Origin: Drosophila pseudoobscura
Lineage: Eukaryota > Arthropoda > Insecta > Diptera > Drosophilidae
Length of the DNA: 64,000 bases
NCBI RefSeq assembly: GCF_009870125.1
Contig: NC_046683.1
Location: 7,812,001 to 7,876,000, forward strand
Reading direction: 5' to 3'
Shown: piece after piece, positions 28,401 through 42,292 of the stretch
How positions within the stretch are numbered: position 1 is the stretch's first letter
Layout of the letters: each line of letters begins with the position of its first letter
Position numbers and translations under genes: made by a program
The notes under the pieces: generated by a model
Told to the model about the DNA's origin: nothing
Database searches by the model: none
The model's input: only the letters and a program-made list of their open reading frames with translations

Positions 28401-31400
28401 CCATCATGATTTTTTGCGAAAATCGTGAAAAAATGGATGTCCTTTTTTCTGACGGCAGTCGACAGGCAGGACTCTCCTGATCACAAAAAGACATGCCACG
28501 CCCCGATCGGCTGCCGTATCACTGAGATATAGCGTGCAGAATAACCAGTATCTCAAAGATATGCACATCCAAATCTTCGGAAGACTATATCTCACACAAG
28601 TAGAGCCCGATAGGTGCAGGACCTACTTTCCCAGGACCGTGGGAGTCCTGCCTGTCGACTGCCATCAAAATCTCGACTTCGGAAATGAGGCCGATTTTTG
28701 GCAAATTTAATGATGTAACCATCATGATTTTTTGCGAAAATCGTGAAAAAATGGATGTCCTTTTTTCTGACGGCAGTCGACAGGCAGGACTCTCCTGATC
28801 ACAAAAAGACATGCCACGCCCCGATCGGCTGCCGTATCACTGAGTTATAGCGTGCAGAATAACCAGTATCTCAAAGATATGCACATCCAAATCTTCGGAA
28901 AACTATATCTCACACAAGTAGAGCCCGATCGGTCGATTGGCAGGACTCTCCTTATCAAAAAAGACATGCCACGCCCCGATCGGCTGCCGTATCGCTGAGA
29001 TATAGTGTGCAGAATAACTAGTATCTTAAAGATATGCACATCCAGATCTTCGGAAGGCTATATCTCACACAAGTAGAGCCCGATCGGTCGATTGGCAGGA
29101 CTCTCCTTATCAAAAAAGACATGCCACGCACCGATCGGCTGCCGTATCGCTGAGATATAGTGTGCAGAATAACTAGTATCTTAAAGATATGCACATCCAG
29201 ATCTTCGGAAGGCTATATCTCACACAAGTAGAGCCCGATAGGTGCAGGACCTACTTTCCCAGGACCGTGGGAGTCCTGCCTGTCGACTGCCATCAAAATC
29301 TCGACTTCGGAAATGAGGCCGATTTTTGGCAAATTTAATGATGTAACCATCATGATTTTTTGCGAAAATCGTGAAAAATGGATGTCCTTTTTTCTGACGG
29401 CAGTCGACAGGCAGGACTCTCCTGATCACAAAAAGACATGCCACGCCCCGATCGGCTGCCGTATCACTGAGATATAGCGTGCAGAATAACCAGTATCTCA
29501 AAGATATGCACATCCAGATCTTCGGAAGGCTATATCTCACACAAGTAGAGCCCGATAGGTGCAGGACCTACTTTCCCAGGACCGTGGGAGTCCTGCCTGT
29601 CGACTGCCATCAAAATCTCGACTTCGGAAATGAGGCCGATTTTTGGCAAATTTAATGATGTAACCATCATGATTTTTTGCGAAAATCGTGAAAAAATGGA
29701 TGTCCTTTTTTCTGACGGCAGTCGACAGGCAGGACTCTCCTGATCACAAAAAGACATGCCACGCCCCGATCGGCTGCCGTATCGCTGAGATATAGTGTGC
29801 AGAATAACTAGTATCTTAAAGATATGCACATCCAGATCTTCGGAAGGCTATATCTCACACAAGTAGAGCCCGATCGGTCGATTGGCAGGACTCTCTGTAT
29901 CAAAAAAGACATGCCACGCCCCGATCGGCTGCCGTATCGCTGAGATATAGTGTGCTGAATAACCAGTATCTCAAAGATATGCACATCCAAATCTTCGGAA
30001 GACTATATCTCACACAAGTAGAGCCCGATCGGTCGATTGGCAGGACTCTCCTTATCAAAAAAGACATGCCACGCCCCGATCGGCTGCCGTATCACTGAGA
30101 TATAGCGTGCAGAATAGCCAGTATCTCAAAGATATGCACATCCAAATCTTCGGAAGACTATATCTCACACAAGTAGAGCCCGATCGGTCGATTGGCAGGA
30201 CTCTCTGTATCAAAAACGACATGCCACGCCCCGATCGGCTGCCGTATCGCTGAGATATAGTGTGCTGAATAACCAGTATCTCAAAGATATGCACATCCAA
30301 ATCTTCGGAAGACTATATCTCACACAAGTAGAGCCCGATCGGTCGATTGGCAGGACTCTCCTTATCAAAAAAGACATGCCACGCCCCGATCGGCTGCCGT
30401 ATCACTGAGATATAGCGTGCAGAATAGCCAGTATCTCAAAGATATGCACATCCAAATCTTCGGAAGACTATATCTCACACAAGTAGAGCCCGATCGGTCG
30501 ATTGGCAGGACTCTCCTTATCAAAAAAGACATGCCACGCCCCGATCGGCTGCCGTATCGCTGAGATATAGCGTGCAGAATAACCAGTATCTCAAAGATAT
30601 GCACATCCAAATCTTCGGAAGACTATATCTCACACAAGTAGAGCCCGATAGGTGCAGGACCTACTTTCCCAGGACCGTGGGAGTCCTGCCTGTCGACTGC
30701 CATCAAAATCTCGACTTCGGAAATGAGGCCGATTTTTGGCAAATTTAATGATGTAACCATCATGATTTTTTGCGAAAATCGTGAAAAAATGGATGTCCTT
30801 TTTTCTGACGGCAGTCGACAGGCAGGACTCTCCTGATCACAAAAAGACATGCCACGCCCCGATCGGCTGCCGTATCACTGAGATATAGCGTGCAGAATAA
30901 CCAGTATCTCAAAGATATGCACATCCAAATCTTCGGAAGACTATATCTCACACAAGTAGAGCCCGATAGGTGCAGGACCTACTTTCCCAGGACCGTGGGA
31001 GTCCTGCCTGTCGACTGCCATCAAAATCTCGACTTCGGAAATGAGGCCGATTTTTGGCAAATTTAATGATGTAACCATCATGATTTTTTGCGAAAATCGT
31101 GAAAAAATGGATGTCCTTTTTTCTGACGGCAGTCGACAGGCAGGACTCTCCTGATCACAAAAAGACATGCCACGCCCCGATCGGCTGCCGTATCACTGAG
31201 TTATAGCGTGCAGAATAACCAGTATCTCAAAGATATGCACATCCAAATCTTCGGAAAACTATATCTCACACAAGTAGAGCCCGATCGGTCGATTGGCAGG
31301 ACTCTCCTTATCAAAAAAGACATGCCACGCCCCGATCGGCTGCCGTATCGCTGAGATATAGTGTGCAGAATAACTAGTATCTTAAAGATATGCACATCCA

Positions 31401-34400
31401 GATCTTCGGAAGGCTATATCTCACACAAGTAGAGCCCGATCGGTCGATTGGCAGGACTCTCCTTATCAAAAAAGACATGCCACGCACCGATCGGCTGCCG
31501 TATCGCTGAGATATAGTGTGCAGAATAACTAGTATCTTAAAGATATGCACATCCAGATCTTCGGAAGGCTATATCTCACACAAGTAGAGCCCGATAGGTG
31601 CAGGACCTACTTTCCCAGGACCGTGGGAGTCCTGCCTGTCGACTGCCATCAAAATCTCGACTTCGGAAATGAGGCCGATTTTTGGCAAATTTAATGATGT
31701 AACCATCATGATTTTTTGCGAAAATCGTGAAAAATGGATGTCCTTTTTTCTGACGGCAGTCGACAGGCAGGACTCTCCTGATCACAAAAAGACATGCCAC
31801 GCCCCGATCGGCTGCCGTATCGCTGAGATATAGTGTGCAGAATAACTAGTATCTTAAAGATATGCACATCCAGATCTTCGGAAGGCTATATCTCACACAA
31901 GTAGAGCCCGATCGGTCGATTGGCAGGACTCTCTGTATCAAAAAAGACATGCCACGCCCCGATCGGCTGCCGTATCGCTGAGATATAGTGTGCTGAATAA
32001 CCAGTATCTCAAAGATATGCACATCCAAATCTTCGGAAGACTATATCTCACACAAGTAGAGCCCGATCGGTCGATTGGCAGGACTCTCCTTATCAAAAAA
32101 GACATGCCACGCCCCGATCGGCTGCCGTATCACTGAGATATAGCGTGCAGAATAGCCAGTATCTCAAAGATATGCACATCCAAATCTTCGGAAGACTATA
32201 TCTCACACAAGTAGAGCCCGATCGGTCGATTGGCAGGACTCTCTGTATCAAAAACGACATGCCACGCCCCGATCGGCTGCCGTATCGCTGAGATATAGTG
32301 TGCTGAATAACCAGTATCTCAAAGATATGCACATCCAAATCTTCGGAGGACTATATCTCACACAAGTAGAGCCCGATCGGTCGATTGGCAGGACTCTCCT
32401 TATCAAAAAAGACATGCCACGCCCCGATCGGCTGCCGTATCACTGAGATATAGCGTGCAGAATAGCCAGTATCTCAAAGATATGCACATCCAAATCTTCG
32501 GAAGACTATATCTCACACAAGTAGAGCCCGATCGGTCGATTGGCAGGACTCTCCTTATCAAAAAAGACATGCCACGCCCCGATCGGCTGCCGTATCGCTG
32601 AGATATAGCGTGCAGAATAACCAGTATCTCAAAGATATGCACATCCAAATCTTCGGAAGACTATATCTCACACAAGTAGAGCCCGATAGGTGCAGGACCT
32701 ACTTTCCCAGGACCGTGGGAGTCCTGCCTGTCGACTGCCATCAAAATCTCGACTTCGGAAATGAGGCCGATTTTTGGCAAATTTAATGATGTAACCATCA
32801 TGATTTTTTGCGAAAATCGTGAAAAAATGGATGTCCTTTTTTCTGACGGCAGTCGACAGGCAGGACTCTCCTGATCACAAAAAGACATGCCACGCCCCGA
32901 TCGGCTGCCGTATCACTGAGATATAGCGTGCAGAATAACCAGTATCTCAAAGATATGCACATCCAAATCTTCGGAAGACTATATCTCACACAAGTAGAGC
33001 CCGATAGGTGCAGGACCTACTTTCCCAGGACCGTGGGAGTCCTGCCTGTCGACTGCCATCAAAATCTCGACTTCGGAAATGAGGCCGATTTTTGGCAAAT
33101 TTAATGATGTAACCATCATGATTTTTTGCGAAAATCGTGAAAAAATGGATGTCCTTTTTTCTGACGGCAGTCGACAGGCAGGACTCTCCTGATCACAAAA
33201 AGACATGCCACGCCCCGATCGGCTGCCGTATCACTGAGTTATAGCGTGCAGAATAACCAGTATCTCAAAGATATGCACATCCAAATCTTCGGAAAACTAT
33301 ATCTCACACAAGTAGAGCCCGATCGGTCGATTGGCAGGACTCTCCTTATCAAAAAAGACATGCCACGCCCCGATCGGCTGCCGTATCGCTGAGATATAGT
33401 GTGCAGAATAACCAGTATCTTAAAGATATGCACATCCAGATCTTCGGAAGGCTATATCTCACACAAGTAGAGCCCGATCGGTCGATTGGCAGGACTCTCC
33501 TTATCAAAAAAGACATGCCACGCACCGATCGGCTGCCGTATCGCTGAGATATAGTGTGCAGAATAACTAGTATCTTAAAGATATGCACATCCAGATCTTC
33601 GGAAGGCTATATCTCACACAAGTAGAGCCCGATAGGTGCAGGACCTACTTTCCCAGGACCGTGGGAGTCCTGCCTGTCGACTGCCATCAAAATCTCGACT
33701 TCGGAAATGAGGCCGATTTTTGGCAAATTTAATGATGTAACCATCATGATTTTTTGCGAAAATCGTGAAAAATGGATGTCCTTTTTTCTGACGGCAGTCG
33801 ACAGGCAGGACTCTCCTGATCACAAAAAGACATGCCACGCCCCGATCGGCTGCCGTATCACTGAGATATAGCGTGCAGAATAACCAGTATCTCAAAGATA
33901 TGCACATCCAGATCTTCGGAAGGCTATATCTCACACAAGTAGAGCCCGATAGGTGCAGGACCTACTTTCCCAGGACCGTGGGAGTCCTGCCTGTCGACTG
34001 CCATCAAAATCTCGACTTCGGAAATGAGGCCGATTTTTGGCAAATTTAATGATGTAACCATCATGATTTTTTGCGAAAATCGTGAAAAAATGGATGTCCT
34101 TTTTTCTGACGGCAGTCGACAGGCAGGACTCTCCTGATCACAAAAAGACATGCCACGCCCCGATCGGCTGCCGTATCGCTGAGATATAGTGTGCAGAATA
34201 ACTAGTATCTTAAAGATATGCACATCCAGATCTTCGGAAGGCTATATCTCACACAAGTAGAGCCCGATCGGTCGATTGGCAGGACTCTCTGTATCAAAAA
34301 AGACATGCCACGCCCCGATCGGCTGCCGTATCGCTGAGATATAGTGTGCTGAATAACCAGTATCTCAAAGATATGCACATCCAAATCTTCGGAAGACTAT

Positions 34401-36200
34401 ATCTCACACAAGTAGAGCCCGATCGGTCGATTGGCAGGACTCTCCTTATCAAAAAAGACATGCCACGCCCCGATCGGCTGCCGTATCACTGAGATATAGC
34501 GTGCAGAATAGCCAGTATCTCAAAGATATGCACATCCAAATCTTCGGAAGACTATATCTCACACAAGTAGAGCCCGATCGGTCGATTGGCAGGACTCTCT
34601 GTATCAAAAACGACATGCCACGCCCCGATCGGCTGCCGTATCGCTGAGATATAGTGTGCTGAATAACCAGTATCTCAAAGATATGCACATCCAAATCTTC
34701 GGAAGACTATATCTCACACAAGTAGAGCCCGATCGGTCGATTGGCAGGACTCTCCTTATCAAAAAAGACATGCCACGCCCCGATCGGCTGCCGTATCACT
34801 GAGATATAGCGTGCAGAATAGCCAGTATCTCAAAGATATGCACATCCAAATCTTCGGAAGACTATATCTCACACAAGTAGAGCCCGATCGGTCGATTGGC
34901 AGGACTCTCCTTATCAAAAAAGACATGCCACGCCCCGATCGGCTGCCGTATCGCTGAGATATAGCGTGCAGAATAACCAGTATCTCAAAGATATGCACAT
35001 CCAAATCTTCGGAAGACTATATCTCACACAAGAAGAGCCCGATAGGTGCAGGACCTACTTTCCCAGGACCGTGGGAGTCCTGCCTGTCGACTGCCATCAA
35101 AATCTCGACTTCGGAAATGAGGCCGATTTTTGGCAAATTTAATGATGTAACCATCATGATTTTTTGCGAAAATCGTGAAAAAATGGATGTCCTTTTTTCT
35201 GACGGCAGTCGACAGGCAGGACTCTCCTGATCACAAAAAGACATGCCACGCCCCGATCGGCTGCCGTATCACTGAGATATAGCGTGCAGAATAACCAGTA
35301 TCTCAAAGATATGCACATCCAAATCTTCGGAAGACTATATCTCACACAAGTAGAGCCCGATAGGTGCAGGACCTACTTTCCCAGGACCGTGGGAGTCCTG
35401 CCTGTCGACTGCCATCAAAATCTCGACTTCGGAAATGAGGCCGATTTTTGGCAAATTTAATGATGTAACCATCATGATTTTTTGCGAAAATCGTGAAAAA
35501 ATGGATGTCCTTTTTTCTGACGGCAGTCGACAGGCAGGACTCTCCTGATCACAAAAAGACATGCCACGCCCCGATCGGCTGCCGTATCACTGAGTTATAG
35601 CGTGCAGAATAACCAGTATCTCAAAGATATGCACATCCAAATCTTCGGAAAACTATATCTCACACAAGTAGAGCCCGATCGGTCGATTGGCAGGACTCTC
35701 CTTATCAAAAAAGACATGCCACGCCCCGATCGGCTGCCGTATCGCTGAGATATAGTGTGCAGAATAACTAGTATCTTAAAGATATGCACATCCAGATCTT
35801 CGGAAGGCTATATCTCACACAAGTAGAGCCCGATCGGTCGATTGGCAGGACTCTCCTTATCAAAAAAGACATGCCACGCCCCGATCGGCTGCCGTATCGC
35901 TGAGATATAGTGTGCAGAATAACTAGTATCTTAAAGATATGCACATCCAGATCTTCGGAAGGCTATATCTCACACAAGTAGAGCCCGATAGGTGCAGGAC
36001 CTACTTTCCCAGGACCGTGGGAGTCCTGCCTGTCGACTGCCATCAAAATCTCGACTTCGGAAATGAGGCCGATTTTTGGCAAATTTAATGATGTAACCAT
36101 CATGATTTTTTGCGAAAATCGTGAAAAATGGATGTCCTTGTTTCTGACGGCAGTCGACAGGCAGGACTCTCCTGATCACAAAAAGACATGCCACGCCCCG
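25343..36200 (+). repeat. Higher-order repeat with 2,356-bp period
   Basis: Corresponding units recur at 25,343, 27,699, 30,055, 32,093 and 34,449. Three steps are 2,356 bp and one is 2,038 bp, which lacks one 318-bp long unit. The period equals seven short units, three 318-bp long units and one 317-bp long unit. Each repeat has the same order of variants: a CTCTCTGTATCAAAAACGACATG unit, two long units, an AAACTATATC unit, a GCACCGATCGG unit, then two more long units. Copies differ by only a few bases. The block at 23,152-25,343 (2,191 bp) is a related but shorter version. Confidence 0.88.
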
Positions 36201-37919
36201 ATCGGCTGCCGTATCACTGAGATATAGCGTGCAGAATAACTAGTATCTCAAAGATATGCACATCCAGATCTTCGGAAGGCTATATCTCACACAAGTAGAG
36301 CCCGATAGGTGCAGGACCTACATTCCCAGGACCGTGGGAGTCCTGCCTGTCGACTGCCATCAAAATCTCGACTTCGGAAATGAGGCCGATTTTTGGCAAA
36401 TTTAATGATGTAACCATCATGATTTTTTGCGAAAATCGTGAAAAAATGGATGTCCTTTTTTCTGACGGCAGTCGACAGGCAGGACTCTCCTGATCACAAA
36501 AAGACATGCCACGCCCCGATCGGCTGCCGTATCACTGAGTTATAGCGTGCAGAATAACCAGTATCTCAAAGATATGCACATCCAAATCTTCGGAAAACTA
36601 TATCTCACACAAGTAGAGCCCGATCGGTCGATTGGCAGGACTCTCCTTATCAAAAAAGACATGCCACGCCCCGATCGGCTGCCGTATCGCTGAGATATAG
36701 TGTGCAGAATAACTAGTATCTTAAAGATATGCACATCCAGATCTTCGGAAGGCTATATCTCACACAAGTAGAGCCCGATAGGTGCAGGACCTACTTTCCC
36801 AGGACCGTGGGAGTCCTGCCTGTCGACTGCCATCAAAATCTCGACTTCGGAAATGAGGCCGATTTTTGGCAAATTTAATGATGTAACCATCATGATTTTT
36901 TGCGAAAATCGTGAAAAATGGATGTCCTTTTTTCTGACGGCAGTCGACAGGCAGGACTCTCCTGATCACAAAAAGACATGCCACGCCCCGATCGGCTGCC
37001 GTATCGCTGAGATATAGTGTGCAGAATAACTAGTATCTCAAAGATATGCACATCCAAATCTTCGGAAGACTATATCTCACACAAGTAGAGCCCGATCGGT
37101 TGATTGGCAGGACTCTCCTTATCAAAAAAGACATGCCACGCCCTGATCGGCTGCCGTATCACTGAGATATAGCGTGCAGAATAACCAGTATCTCAAAGAT
37201 ATGCACATCCAGATCTTTGGAAGGCTATATCTCACACAAGTAGAGCCCGATCGGTCGATTGGCAGGACTCTCCTTATCAAAAAAGACATGCCACGCCCTG
37301 ATCGGCTGCCGTATCACTGAGATATAGCGTGCAGAATAACCAGTATCTCAAAGATATGCACATCCAGATCTTTGGAAGGCTATATCTCACACAAGTAGAG
37401 CCCGATCGGTCGATTGGCAGGACTCTCCTTATCAAAAAAGACATGCCACACCCCGATCGGCTGCCGTATCGCTGAGATATAGTGTGCAGCATAACTAGTA
37501 TCTCAAAGATATGCACATCCAAATCTTCGGAAGGCTATATCTCACACAAGTAGAGCCCGATCGGTCGATTTTCAGGACTCTCCTTATCAAAAAAGACATG
37601 CCACGCCCCGATCGGCTGCCGTATCGCTGAGATATAGTGTGCAGCATAACTAGTATCTCAAAGATATGCACATCCAAATCTTCGGAAGGCTATATCTCAC
37701 ACAAGTAGAGCCCGATAGGTGCAGGACCTACTTTCCCAGGACCGTGGGAGTCCTGCCTGTCGACTGCCATCAAAATCTCGACTTCGGAAATGAGGCCGAT
37801 TTTTGGCAAATTTAATGATGTAACCATCATGATTTTTTGCGAAAATCGTGAAAAAATGGATGTCCTTTTTTCTGACGGCAGTCGACAGGCAGGACTCTCC
37901 TGATCACAAAAAGACATGC

Positions 37920-40900
37920 CACGCCCCGATCGGCTGCCGTATCACTGAGATATAGCGTGCAGAATAACCAGTATCTCAAAGATATGCACATCCAAATCTT
38001 CGGAAGGCTATATCTCACCTAAGTAGAGCCCGATAGGTGCAGGACCTACTTTCCCAGGACCGTGGGAGTCCTGCCTGTCGACTGCCATCAAAATCTCGAC
38101 TTCGGAAATGAGGCCGATTTTTGGCAAATTTAATGATGTAACCATCATGATTTTTTGCGAAAGTCGTGAAAAAATGGATGTCCTAGTTATACTAGTTATT
38201 CTGCACGCTATATCTCAGCGATACGGCAGCCGATCGGGGCGTGGCATGTCTTTTTTGATAAGGAGAGTCCTGCCAATCGACCGATCGGGCTCTACTTGTG
38301 TGAGATAAAGCCTTCCGAAAATTTGGATGTGCATATCTTTGAGATACTAGTTATTCTGCACGCTATATCTCAGCGATACGGCAGCCGATCGGGGCGTGGC
38401 ATGTCTTTTTTGATAAGGAGAGTCCTGAAAATCGACCGATCGGGCTCTACTTGTGTGAGATATAGTCTTCCGAAGATTTGGATGTGCATATCTTTGAGAT
38501 ACTAGTTATTCTGCACACTATATCTCAGCGATACGGCAGCCGATCGGGGCGTGGCATGTCTTTTTGTGATCAGGAGAGTCCTGCCTGTCGACTGCCGTCA
38601 GAAAAAAGGACATCCATTTTTTCACGATTTTCGCAAAAAATCATGATGGTTACATCATTAAATTTGCCAAAAATCGGCCTCATTTCCGAAGTCGAGATTT
38701 TGATGGCAGTCGACAGGCAGGACTCCCACGGTCCTGGGAAAGTAGGTCCTGCACCTATCGGGCTCTACTTGTGTGAGATATAGCCTTCCGAAGATTTGGA
38801 TGTGCATATCTTTGAGATACTAGTTATTCTGCACGCTATATCTCAGCGATACGGCAGCCGATCGGGGCGTGGCATGTCTTTTTTGATAAGGAGAGTCCTG
38901 CCAATCGACCGATCGGACTCTACTTGTGTGAGATATAGCCTTCCGAAGATTTGGATGTGCATATCTTTGAGATACTAGTTATTCTGCACTCTATATCTCA
39001 GCGATACGGCAGCCGATCGGGGCGTGGCATGTCTTTTTTGATAAGGAGAGTCCTGCCAATCGACCGATCGGGCTCTACTTGTGTGAGATATAGCCTTCCG
39101 AAGATCTGGATGTGCATATCTTTCAGATACTAGTAATTCTGCACACTATATCTCAGCGATACGGCAGCCGATCGGGGCGTGGCATGTCTTTTTTGATAAG
39201 GAGAGTCCTGAAAATCGACCGATCGGGCTCTACTTGTGTGAGATATAGCCTTCCGAAGATTTGGATGTGCATATCTTTGAGATACTAGTTATGCTGCACA
39301 CTATATCTCAGCGATACGGCAGCCGATCGGGGCGTGGCATGTCTTTTTTGATAAGGAGAGTCCTGCCAATCGACCGATCGGGCTCTACTTGTGTGAGATA
39401 TAGCCTTCCAAAGATTTGGATGCCACGCCCCGATCGGCTGCCGTATCGCTGAGATATAGTGTGCAGAATTACTAGTATCTGAAAGATATGCACATCCAGA
39501 TCTTCGGAAGGCTATATCTCACACAAGTAGAGCCCGATCGGTCGATTGGCAGGACTCTCCTTATCAAAAAAGACATGCCACGCCCCGATCGGCTGCCGTA
39601 TCGCTGAGATATAGAGTGCAGAATAACTAGTATCTCAAAGATATGCACATCCAAATCTTCGGAAGGCTATATCTCACACAAGTAGAGCCCGATCGGTCGA
39701 TTGGCAGGACTCTCCTTATCAAAAAAGACATGCCACGCCCCGATCGGCTGCCGTATCGCTGAGATATAGCGTGCAGAATAACTAGTATCTCAAAGATATG
39801 CACATCCAAATTTTCGGAAGGCTTTATCTCACACAAGTAGAGCCCGATCGGTCGATTTTCAGGACTCTCCTTATCAAAACAGACATGCCACGCCCCGATC
39901 GGCTGCCGTATCACTGAGATATAGCGTGCAGAATAACTATTATCTCAAAGATATGCATAGAGCCCGATAGGTGCAGGTCCTACTTTCCCAGGACCGTGGG
40001 AGTCGTGCCTGTCGACTGCCATCAAAATCTCGACTTCGGAAATGAGGCCGATTTTTGGCAAATTTAATGATGTAACCATCATGATTTTTTGCGAAAATCG
40101 TGAAAAAATGGATGTCCTTTTTTCTGACGGCAGTCGACAGGCAGGACTCTCCTGATCACAAAAAGACATGCCACGCCCCGATCGGCTGCCGTATCACTGA
40201 GATATAGCGTGCAGAATAACCAGTATCTCAAAGATATGCACATCCAAATCTTCGGAAGGCTATATCTCACACAAGTAGAGCCCGATCGGTCGATTGGCAG
40301 GACTCTCCTTATCAAAAAAGACATGCCACGCCCCGATCGGCTGCCGTATCGCTGAGATATAGTGTGCAGCATAACTAGTATCTCAAAGATATGCACATCC
40401 AAATCTTCGGAAGGCTATATCTCACACAAGTAGAGCCCGATCGGTCGATTGGCAGGACTCTCCTTATCAAAAAAGACATGCCACGCCCCGATCGGCTGCC
40501 GTATCGCTGAGATATAGTGTGCAGAATTACTAGTATCTGAAAGATATGCACATCCAGATCTTCGGAAGGCTATATCTCACACAAGTAGAGCCCGATCGGT
40601 CGATTGGCAGGACTCTCCTTATTAAAAAAGACATGCCACGCCCCGATCGGCTGCCGTATCGCTGAGATATAGAGTGCAGAATAACTAGTATCTCAAAGAT
40701 ATGCACATCCAAATCTTCGGAAGGCTATATCTCACACAAGTAGAGTCCGATCGGTCGATTGGCAGGACTCTCCTTATCAAAAAAGACATGCCACGCCCCG
40801 ATCGGCTGCCGTATCGCTGAGATATAGCGTGCAGAATAACTAGTATCTCAAAGATATGCACATCCAAATCTTCGGAAGGCTATATCTCACACAAGTAGAG

Positions 40901-41740
40901 CCCGATAGGTGCAGGACCTACTTTCCCAGGACCGTGGGAGTCCTGCCTGTCGACTGCCATCAAAATCTCGACTTCGGAAATGAAGCCGATTTTTGGCAAA
41001 TTTAATGATGTAACCATCATGATTTTTTGCGAAAATCGTGAAAAAATGGATGTCCTTTTTTCTGACGGCAGTCGACAGGCAGGACTCTCCTGATCACAAA
41101 AAGACATGCCACGCCCCGATCGGCTGCCGTATCGCTGAGATATAGTGTGCAGAATAACTAGTATCTCAAAGATATGCACATCCAAATCTTCGGAAGACTA
41201 TATCTCACACAAGTAGAGCCCGATCGGTCGATTTTCAGGACTCTCCTTATCAAAAAAGACATGCCACGCCCCGATCGGCTGCCGTATCGCTGAGATATAG
41301 CGTGCAGAATAACTAGTATCTCAAAGATATGCACATCCAAATTTTCGGAAGGCTTTATCTCACACAAGTAGAGCCCGATCGGTCGATTGGCAGGACTCTC
41401 CTTATCAAAAAAGACATGCCACGCCCCGATCGGCTGCCGTATCGCTGAGATATAGCGTGCAGAATAACTAGTATAACTAGGACATCCATTTTTTCACGAC
41501 TTTCGCAAAAAATCATGATGGTTACATCATTAAATTTGCCAAAAATCGGCCTCATTTCCGAAGTCGAGATTTTGATGGCAGTCGACAGGCAGGACTCCCA
41601 CGGTCCTGGGAAAGTAGGTCCTGCACCTATCGGCCTCTACTTGTGTGAGATATAGCCTTCCGAAGATTTGGATGTGCATATCTTTGAGATACTAGTTATT
41701 CTGCACGCTATATCTCAGCGATACGGCAGCCGATCGGGGC
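37920..41740. repeat. Large interrupted palindrome within the array
   Basis: The arms are about 37.9-39.42 kb and 40.24-41.74 kb, with about 820 bp between them. Features on opposite strands are symmetric around 39,831.5: positions 38,108/41,555, 38,296/41,367, 38,478/41,185, 38,796/40,867 and 38,951/40,712 each sum to 79,663. Private variants are mirrored too, including AAAGTCGTGAAA, the TTTTCGG/CCGAAAA change, GGCTTTATCTC and GAATTACTAGTATCTG. This is therefore a true inverted copy rather than chance pairing of inverted satellite units. The arms differ at several bases. Confidence 0.85.
38185..39420 (-). repeat. Inverted satellite block 1
   Basis: Units here read as the reverse complement of the main array. 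The left junction joins forward long-unit sequence ending GGATGTCC to reversed short-unit sequence through TAGTTATACTAGTTATTC. The right junction fuses reversed GATTTGG to forward ATGCCACGCC with a shared ATG. Confidence 0.9.
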
Positions 41741-42292
41741 GTGGCATGTCTTTTTTGATAAGGAGAGTCCTGCCAATCGACCGATCGGACTCTACTTGTG
41801 TGAGATATAGCCTTCCGAAGATTTGGATGTGCATATCTTTGAGATACTAGTTATTCTGCACTCTATATCTCAGCGATACGGCAGCCGATCGGGGCGTGGC
41901 ATGTCTTTTTTGATAAGGAGAGTCCTGCCAATCGACCGATCGGGCTCTACTTGTGTGAGATATAGCCTTCCGAAGATCTGGATGTGCATATCTTTCAGAT
42001 ACTAGTAATTCTGCACACTATATCTCAGCGATACGGCAGCCGATCGGGGCGTGGCATGTCTTTTTTGATAAGGAGAGTCCTGAAAATCGACCGATCGGGC
42101 TCTACTTGTGTGAGATATAGCCTTCCGAAGATTTGGATGTGCATATCTTTGAGATACTAGTTATGCTGCACACTATATCTCAGCGATACGGCAGCCGATC
42201 GGGGCGTGGCATGTCTTTTTTGATAAGGAGAGTCCTGCCAATCGACCGATCGGGCTCTACTTGTGTGAGATATAGCCTTCCAAAGATTTGGA
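41477..42292 (-). repeat. Inverted satellite block 2
   Basis: The left junction reads ACTAGTATAACTAGGACATCC, the exact reverse complement of the left junction of block 1. The right junction again fuses GATTTGG to ATGCCACGCC. The interval 41,668-42,324 is a direct copy of 38,796-39,452 at an offset of 2,872 bp. Confidence 0.9.
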
